From Cellvibrionales bacterium (GTDB lineage: Bacteria > Pseudomonadota > Gammaproteobacteria > Pseudomonadales > UBA7434), in assembly GCA_018668095.1 (NCBI GenBank), contig JABIQF010000168.1:1-5661 (forward strand): a DNA stretch of 5,661 bases. Direction: 5' to 3'. Numbering within the stretch: the first letter of the stretch is position 1; the number at the start of each line of letters is the position of its first letter. The translations under genes and the position numbers were made by a program. Below the pieces are notes generated by a model that ran no database searches, was not told where the DNA came from, and was given only the letters and a program-made list of their open reading frames with translations. Positions 1 to 4,153 of the stretch are shown here, in pieces.

Positions 1-144
1 CAAAGCAGACAATAACAACAAACTGAAACCCAGTACTTCATTACCTGTATTGGAAGCTATGAGTACTGCATAGATCATTGCCAGTATCGAGCCCGACACT
101 TCAAAAACTGCAATTGATTTTTTTCGATCCATTTTCCATTTCAT
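1..144 (-). CDS. Small membrane protein, N-terminal part only (cut by the left edge)
   Basis: An open frame runs from an ATG at 144-142 to base 1, giving 48 codons with no stop. The product begins MKWKMDRKKSIAVFEVSG, a lysine/arginine-rich head, followed by two hydrophobic stretches (about residues 18-31 and 37-48) separated by a short polar turn with SNTGNE. The positive N-terminus suggests it stays in the cytoplasm, with the helices in the inner membrane. From memory the start resembles short uncharacterised membrane proteins with an 'E-x-x-GS-x-L' first helix, but I cannot assign a family or function. A second in-frame ATG at 132-130 (residue 5) is an alternative start; neither has a strong ribosome binding site. 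The gene has the same orientation as its neighbour, whose stop lies 78 bp upstream. Most of the gene lies outside the window, so length and C-terminus are unknown. Confidence 0.6.
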   Translation of the reverse strand, partial: MKWKMDRKKSIAVFEVSGSILAMIYAVLIASNTGNEVLGFSLLLLSAL

Positions 145-222
145 ATTTTAAGACTACCTAAGATACATTGGATAACTTTCGCGCATGAAATCAGAAAGGG
201 GAACGCCAGAATGCAGGCTCTA

Positions 223-606
223 CTATTCCCTTTTCAACAAATAAACAACAGCGACAAACGCAGGAACAATAAGAAGCACCGCCACCATTGGCACACTTTC
301 TTTTATAACCTCAACATCCAAAGCATAAACAGTCATAACATCGGATATATCCGTCAGCAACCTCACTATCAACAGGGTTAAAAGTGCTCGATGAGACCTA
401 AGCAATAAAGCCACTATTAGCCCCAGAGCAACCGTTATATTTCTAGTGATATAAAGCTGTGTAACATAATTCAACTCTGAGACATCCGGTATAAAATCAC
501 CGGGACTCATCGCTGTACCCACCGAGAAAAAAAGCACTAACAATATTTGTACTAAAACAATAGCCCAAATCCAGATAGGTAAAAATCGATTTACTTTGTC
601 ATTCAT
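223..606 (-). CDS. Four-helix inner-membrane protein of unknown function
   Basis: The 127-residue product is almost entirely hydrophobic, with four likely membrane helices at about residues 9-30, 47-70, 73-95 and 103-124. A short polar loop (GTAMSPGDFIPDVSELN, 30-46) lies between helices 1 and 2, and the protein ends in KRE. There is no cleavable signal peptide and no catalytic motif. Conspicuous polar or charged residues within or beside the helices are RN (55-56), R82 and the D86/D89 pair in RLLTDISDV. The pattern (loop, 'RN..ALG', then 'R.LTD..D') is reminiscent of small DoxX- or DUF4345-like four-helix proteins, but that is recall, not a demonstrated match. The start is ATG at 606-604 with a weak AAGAG ribosome binding site at 616-620, nine bases upstream. 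The gene follows the acetyltransferase gene after 52 bp with no terminator between, so co-transcription is plausible. It ends in TAG. Confidence 0.8.
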   Translation of the reverse strand: MNDKVNRFLPIWIWAIVLVQILLVLFFSVGTAMSPGDFIPDVSELNYVTQLYITRNITVALGLIVALLLRSHRALLTLLIVRLLTDISDVMTVYALDVEVIKESVPMVAVLLIVPAFVAVVYLLKRE

Positions 607-658
607 GACTGCTCGCTCTTAAAATCAATAACGCGTGATATACCGACATAAAGCGCTG

Positions 659-1111
659 TTAGTGCTCTATTACTTTTGAAGTATCAGCGGCAAATGTTAA
701 ACGCAATAACTTTTGCCCAGTGAGTTCATGTGTTTTTTCCTTTAACAGCTCAAAACCATACTTTAGGTAAAAGTTTCGACCAATAGTGTTCTCTTTAAAA
801 ACCTCTACCACTAAATTGCCATGAAGGGACTGAGCTTTATCCATTAATGCCCATCCAATACCTTTGCCATGATGATTAGGCTGAAGAAAAATTGCACCAA
901 TCTCATTACCCATAAGTGCAACAAACCCCTTCACTTCACCAGACAACTCCGCCACCCATGTATCTGTATTAGGCATATAAATTTCAGCAATGTTCATCCG
1001 CTCCTGCGCTATAAACTTATCGGTCATAAACGTATGCGCTAAGCGCGTTGCCGCCTCCCATGAATCCAAGACGGCGTTTAAATCAGATTCTTTATATTGT
1101 CGTATATGCAT
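659..1111 (-). CDS. GNAT-family N-acetyltransferase, YjaB-like
   Basis: The 150-residue product has the layout of a single-domain GNAT enzyme, which transfers the acetyl group of acetyl-CoA to an amine in the cytoplasm. The N-terminal strand and helix (IRQYKESDLNAVLDSWEAA, 3-21) are typical. Motif A comprises GFVALMGNEIGAIFLQP (62-78) followed by the acetyl-CoA pyrophosphate-binding loop HGKGIG (81-86), with His in place of the usual Arg/Gln. Motif B is FYLKYGFE (114-121), where Y115 is in the place of the usual general-acid tyrosine and N108 precedes it. From memory, 'F(M/L)...WVA....GF......ALF..P' and the overall length match Escherichia coli YjaB; the substrate is unknown. ATG at 1111-1109 is supported by an AAGGAG ribosome binding site eight bases upstream. 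It lies behind its own intergenic region, separated from the export operon by a terminator, so it is probably transcribed independently, possibly under FNR-type control. Confidence 0.9.
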   Translation of the reverse strand: MHIRQYKESDLNAVLDSWEAATRLAHTFMTDKFIAQERMNIAEIYMPNTDTWVAELSGEVKGFVALMGNEIGAIFLQPNHHGKGIGWALMDKAQSLHGNLVVEVFKENTIGRNFYLKYGFELLKEKTHELTGQKLLRLTFAADTSKVIEH

Positions 1112-1119
1112 AGATTTGA

Positions 1120-1125
1120 CTCCTT
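1120..1125 (-). promoter_or_regulatory. Ribosome binding site AAGGAG of the acetyltransferase gene
   Basis: The minus strand reads AAGGAG eight bases before the ATG at 1111-1109, a near-ideal Shine-Dalgarno sequence that fixes this start. It forms the end of a 7-bp tandem repeat, so further AAGGA copies lie 7 and 14 bases upstream. Confidence 0.85.
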
Positions 1126-1140
1126 AATCCTTAATCCTTA
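1121..1140. repeat. 7-bp tandem repeat (tccttaa, almost three copies) over the ribosome binding site
   Basis: Copies of tccttaa lie at 1121-1127 and 1128-1134, with a six-base third copy at 1135-1140. On the minus strand this reads as repeated TTAAGGA. Loss of a copy by slippage would leave an AAGGA-type site at similar spacing, so the array looks robust rather than a clear phase-variation switch. Confidence 0.8.
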
Positions 1141-1170
1141 GCTCTTCACTTATCAGCCTGCCTGCCACTC

Positions 1171-1209
1171 ATTCGAACCATTTATTCCAACTATTCATTC
1201 CAACCATTT
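1171..1209. repeat. Three tandem 13-bp imperfect repeats
   Basis: The units are attcgaaccattt (1171-1183), attccaactattc (1184-1196) and attccaaccattt (1197-1209). Units 1 and 3 match at 12 of 13 bases and units 2 and 3 at 11 of 13. The array lies between the FNR-type palindrome and the acetyltransferase start, so it may fall in the 5' leader of that transcript. Binding sites for a regulator or simple slippage duplication are both possible. Confidence 0.7.
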
Positions 1210-1212
1210 ATA
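1207..1212 (-). promoter_or_regulatory. Possible -10 element (TATAAA) for the acetyltransferase gene
   Basis: The minus strand carries TATAAA here, about 95 bases upstream of the ATG. The matching -35 position (1230-1235) reads TTTTAT, a poor match to TTGACA, and falls inside the FNR-type palindrome. An activator-dependent promoter could look like this, but the palindrome centre would sit near -33 rather than the usual -41.5, so the assignment is weak. Confidence 0.25.
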
Positions 1213-1226
1213 CATCGAGGGCTATA

Positions 1227-1240
1227 TTGATAAAAATCAA
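1227..1240. promoter_or_regulatory. FNR/Anr-type binding site (TTGAT-N4-ATCAA)
   Basis: The sequence ttgataaaaatcaa matches all ten specified bases of the FNR consensus TTGATnnnnATCAA and is a perfect 5+5 inverted repeat around AAAA. FNR and Anr are oxygen-sensing Fe-S regulators of the CRP family that activate or repress promoters when oxygen falls. The only gene downstream within reach is the acetyltransferase gene, whose ATG is about 116 bases away on the minus strand; the other side leads to the 3' end of the export operon. The match to the consensus is seen directly; that it is bound is inferred. Confidence 0.6.
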
Positions 1241-1357
1241 CTGCTTATAAAAAATCTGATTCATTAGCTTGGTAAAGTAATGGATCTTAAATAGGACAGC
1301 AAAAAACCCCAAAAGCTCAATCTAATTATTTATCATCCCCCCTATATACCCACCCAT

Positions 1358-1395
1358 AAAAAAACCTCTGCAGCCCATAAGGCGGCAGAGGTTTT
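1358..1395 (-). terminator. Rho-independent terminator of the M50/SecA-like/HlyD operon
   Basis: An 11-bp perfect stem pairs 1361-1371 with 1385-1395 (AAAACCTCTGC with GCAGAGGTTTT). It continues after one A/G mismatch with a 3-bp inner stem (1373-1375 with 1381-1383) and a 5-base loop. On the minus strand it ends in a run of seven U (complement of 1358-1364). It lies 32 bases after the stop of the adaptor gene, exactly where the operon transcript should end. Plus-strand readout has only four T after the stem, so it works best on the minus strand. Confidence 0.92.
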
Positions 1396-1427
1396 ACTTG
1401 ATGAAACGTAGTTTAAAAAAGACCTAT

Positions 1428-2168
1428 TTACGATGCTTTAAAAAACGCCTGACACTTTAAACCCGCAGGCAATATAAATTCAGGATTAGGTAATTCAATA
1501 CGCACACCAAAAGTACCACTGGCTGCATCGATAATTTTATCGACTATCTTTATTTTTCCTTCATAGCGCCTGCCATCACGCTCTGGCTGAACTTCAACCG
1601 TCATCCCCTTAGTCAGAGAGCCATAAACATCTGACTTCATAATCACTTCGACATAAAGCGGATCTAACGCCACCAGCTTAGCCACCGGCTCTGAACCCAC
1701 ATATTCACCTACCGATATATTCTTTTGAACCACAACGCCATTAAGCGGGCTGTAAACGGTTCGCTGCCTAACAAGCGCCTGAGCTTCTTTTAACATCAAC
1801 TTGGCTAACTCGGCTTCAGTAAGTAGTTCATCTCGCTCCAAATCAGACAGCAGCTTTTTTTCTAGTAAATTTTTATTGCGTGCGACTTTGCGCTTCGCGA
1901 ACGATGCACGGGCTTTAGCCGTCACATAGGCGGCATTTTGAATAGCAGAATCAAGCTCTAACAGCTTCTGGCCTTTGCGTACTTGATCACCACGCTCCAT
2001 ATGAACCACGTTAACTACCCCTGGGGCCTGACTACTAATATCAACCTGCTGACTCGGCTCAAGTAAGCAACTAAGCTGAGCAGCGTTAATATCAGGCGCG
2101 GTATTCGCCAATGCCGACGTAGCGAATAAAACCACCACAGATGACACACAAGTTCGTAAAAAAATCAT
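1428..2168 (-). CDS. Periplasmic adaptor subunit, HlyD/RND membrane-fusion type
   Basis: The 246-residue product is a compact membrane-fusion protein, the type that bridges an inner-membrane transporter and an outer-membrane channel. Residues 1-21 form a signal peptide (R5, hydrophobic core VVVLFATSALA, A-L-A cleavage site before N22) with no lipobox, so the mature protein should be soluble in the periplasm. The first half of the lipoyl domain is at about 38-76 (QAPGVV...V..GDQVRKGQKLLELD). An alpha-helical hairpin of charged, coiled-coil type spans about 77-135. The second lipoyl half is at 136-167 (YSPLNGVVVQKNISVGEYV), and a beta-barrel region runs from about 168 to the end (GLKCQAFF). Adaptors of RND pumps are usually about 350-400 residues, so this one is short, with a small hairpin and no clear membrane-proximal domain. 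Its ATG overlaps the SecA-like stop by 4 nt (ATGA), implying translational coupling. No pump gene follows, so its likely partner is the M50-HlyD protein. Confidence 0.88.
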   Translation of the reverse strand: MIFLRTCVSSVVVLFATSALANTAPDINAAQLSCLLEPSQQVDISSQAPGVVNVVHMERGDQVRKGQKLLELDSAIQNAAYVTAKARASFAKRKVARNKNLLEKKLLSDLERDELLTEAELAKLMLKEAQALVRQRTVYSPLNGVVVQKNISVGEYVGSEPVAKLVALDPLYVEVIMKSDVYGSLTKGMTVEVQPERDGRRYEGKIKIVDKIIDAASGTFGVRIELPNPEFILPAGLKCQAFFKAS

Positions 2169-4153
2169 ATTCTTTGTCCCGCAAATGCTAATAGTTCATC
2201 CTGACGCTCATCAACTTTTAATAGTGTCGATCGCAATTTAAGGTGCCTTTTTTCTAATGTTTTTTGAGCCATACGCAATAACAGCAAACTAATTATTTTA
2301 TTTAACTTATACCGCTGAGGTATTCTTGCTACCAGCTGAAACCAAATGTTAGGTAAGTTTTCTGCAATCACATCTTCAATAGAAACTATACGCTCAACGC
2401 TACCGCTATCCCCCATACGCGCACAGCGACCTTCTAACTGTCTGTCTATGCGAGACGATTCTTGCAACTCGGTAAGAATAACATGCAGGCCACCCGCTTG
2501 GGCAACGCTATCAGCTAACTTTATGTCTGTGCCGCGACCCGCCATACTGGTAGCTATGGTCACAGTACCTGACTGCCCCGCTGCGGCAATAATATCGGCT
2601 TCGTCTTCATCTTGCTTGGCATTCAGTAACTGATGGCAAATGCCCTGCTCGGTTAGCTGAGCACTTAGCAATTCAGATGACGCAACAGAACCCGTACCGA
2701 CTAATACCGCTCTACCTTGATCTAAACTTTCACTAACCGCATTGGCAACTAACGGCCACTTTTTATCCAGCGAATAGCAAACTTTAGCCTTAAAATTAAC
2801 TCGTCGATTTTTTCGATAGCTGGGAATAGTGATTACCGGCAACTGATAAACCGACCAAAATTCTTTTTGCACCTCACGCGCCGTTCCTGTCATACCTGCA
2901 ATATGATGATAGAAGCGAAAGAACCGCTGATAACTGATTTTCTCTAATGTCACTCGAGGTTTAGTTAGTTCACAGTCTTCTTTAAATTCAATTAACTGAT
3001 GCAGACCTTTCTCCCAAGTTCTATCGGGCATAACACGGCCGGTATGCTGATCAATAATTTGCACTTTATTCTCTCGCAGTAGGTAGTGCTCATCTTTGTG
3101 AAACAAAAATAATGCTGACAACGCCTTACTAACGAGTTCAATACGTCTTACACGCCCACGCCAAAAAGGCCCTAAAGATTCAGCCTGCTCTTGCGCTAGC
3201 TGCTCACCCGGTTGTAGTAACGAAACACTTCGTTTAACGTAATCAATACTAAAATGCGTATCTTCAATCAGGTTTTTTGCAATCGCTAAGGCCTGTTGGT
3301 AAACCTCACTCTCGCGTTCATTCTCTTGTACGGTGGCCGAAATAATCAAGGGCGTAATGGCTTCATCCATTAATACACTATCAACCTCATCAATAATGGC
3401 AAAGTGTAGGCCTTTTATTAGAATCTTTTCAGCAACAGCCTCACCGCCTTTTAATCGCTGCGCATGTAGCTGCAAAGCATGTCGGCCTTTATCCATTTCA
3501 ATTTGATCTTTTAAATAATCAAACACTAATTCTTTATTGGTACAGTAAACAATATCGCAGGCATAAACCGCCTTTCGCTCTTCGTGACTCATGCCCTGCA
3601 CAACGCAGCCAACGCTTAAACCTAGCGACTCATAAACCACACGCATTTCATCACAGTCACGACTGGCCAAATAATCATTCACGGTTACCACATGCACCGG
3701 CACGCCTGCCAATGCCGCTGTAGCCGCAGGCAATGTTGCCGTTAGGGTTTTACCTTCACCGGTTTGCATTTCAGTGATATTGCCAAAGAACAACGCCAAA
3801 CCACCCAGTAGTTGCGTATCGAAATGACGCATCCCTAAATGTCGTCCTGACACTTCACGTACCAGTGCAAAAGTTTGTGCCACTAAACGCTCATCGAACT
3901 CAGAGCGACGCAGCGCCGCACCTAAATGTCGACCTTGAAGCAATAACTGTTTATCACTTTCTATGGCGAAACGACTGGCAAAGTGATGGATAAGCGACAA
4001 AGTGGATTGGTAAGATGAAAGACGCCCGAATCGCCAGCGGTTTATCAGCATTAGCACAGGTGTTAACGCTGTATCCCATAAGCTTTTTTTTGTTAAGCCT
4101 TTTTGTGGCCGCAGAATATGTGAGCGCGGCAAGATTGACGGACGCTTATACAT
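2165..4153 (-). CDS. Short SecA-like translocase ATPase (accessory SecA homologue)
   Basis: The 662-residue product carries the SecA motor motifs in order. These are GMRHFDTQLLGG (107-118), Walker A MQTGEGKT (129-136), TVNDYLASRD (157-166), Walker B DEVD (255-258) within DEVDSVLMDEAITPLIIS, and a preprotein-binding-type segment (about 272-365, with HFSID at 300). They continue with TGRVMPDRTWEKGLHQ (371-386), AGMTGTA (419-425), VLVGT (483-487), LNAKQ (510-514), ATSMAGRGTDIKL (534-546) and motif VI QLEGRCARMGD (572-582), whose two arginines R576 and R579 are kept. ATP hydrolysis is therefore expected. SecA drives proteins through the SecYEG channel. Compared with the roughly 900-residue housekeeping SecA, the C-terminus is cut to one scaffold-like helix (about 628-658, AQKTLEKRHLKLRSTLL). 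The wing, two-helix-finger and zinc-tail regions are absent. About 19 extra residues lie between FDYLKD (211-216) and DEVD. The ATG overlaps the M50 stop by 8 nt and has an AAGG site seven bases upstream. Its substrate is unknown. Confidence 0.93.
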   Translation of the reverse strand: MYKRPSILPRSHILRPQKGLTKKSLWDTALTPVLMLINRWRFGRLSSYQSTLSLIHHFASRFAIESDKQLLLQGRHLGAALRRSEFDERLVAQTFALVREVSGRHLGMRHFDTQLLGGLALFFGNITEMQTGEGKTLTATLPAATAALAGVPVHVVTVNDYLASRDCDEMRVVYESLGLSVGCVVQGMSHEERKAVYACDIVYCTNKELVFDYLKDQIEMDKGRHALQLHAQRLKGGEAVAEKILIKGLHFAIIDEVDSVLMDEAITPLIISATVQENERESEVYQQALAIAKNLIEDTHFSIDYVKRSVSLLQPGEQLAQEQAESLGPFWRGRVRRIELVSKALSALFLFHKDEHYLLRENKVQIIDQHTGRVMPDRTWEKGLHQLIEFKEDCELTKPRVTLEKISYQRFFRFYHHIAGMTGTAREVQKEFWSVYQLPVITIPSYRKNRRVNFKAKVCYSLDKKWPLVANAVSESLDQGRAVLVGTGSVASSELLSAQLTEQGICHQLLNAKQDEDEADIIAAAGQSGTVTIATSMAGRGTDIKLADSVAQAGGLHVILTELQESSRIDRQLEGRCARMGDSGSVERIVSIEDVIAENLPNIWFQLVARIPQRYKLNKIISLLLLRMAQKTLEKRHLKLRSTLLKVDERQDELLAFAGQRI

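Larger units (their letters stand above)
1112..1427. other. 316-bp intergenic region with regulatory signals and no gene
   Basis: I see no credible coding frame here. From left to right it holds the ribosome binding site of the acetyltransferase gene, embedded in a 7-bp tandem repeat (1120-1140); three 13-bp repeats (1171-1209); a weak TATAAA box on the minus strand (1207-1212); a perfect FNR-type palindrome (1227-1240); an A/T-rich stretch without recognisable features (1241-1357); and the terminator of the upstream operon (1358-1395). Confidence 0.8.

Noticed and set aside
195..234. Possible terminator after the four-helix membrane protein gene
   Set aside because: The arms AAAGGGGAA (195-203) and TTCCCTTTT (226-234) pair imperfectly around a 22-base loop, overlap the stop codon, and are not followed by a U run on the minus strand.
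1241..1290. Alternative minus-strand promoter with -10 TATAAG (1244-1249)
   Set aside because: The only -35-like hexamer upstream (TTTACC) is about 21 bases away, outside the usual 16-18, so it is not listed.
1428..2168. Reading the adaptor as part of an RND multidrug efflux pump
   Set aside because: No RND transporter gene is visible; the adaptor is followed by a terminator and preceded by the SecA-like and M50 genes, so a drug-efflux label is not supported by context.
2346..2633. 95-codon open frame on the plus strand
   Set aside because: It lies wholly inside the SecA-like gene, opposite its strongly conserved NBD2 motifs, and its product has no recognisable features. It is an antisense shadow.
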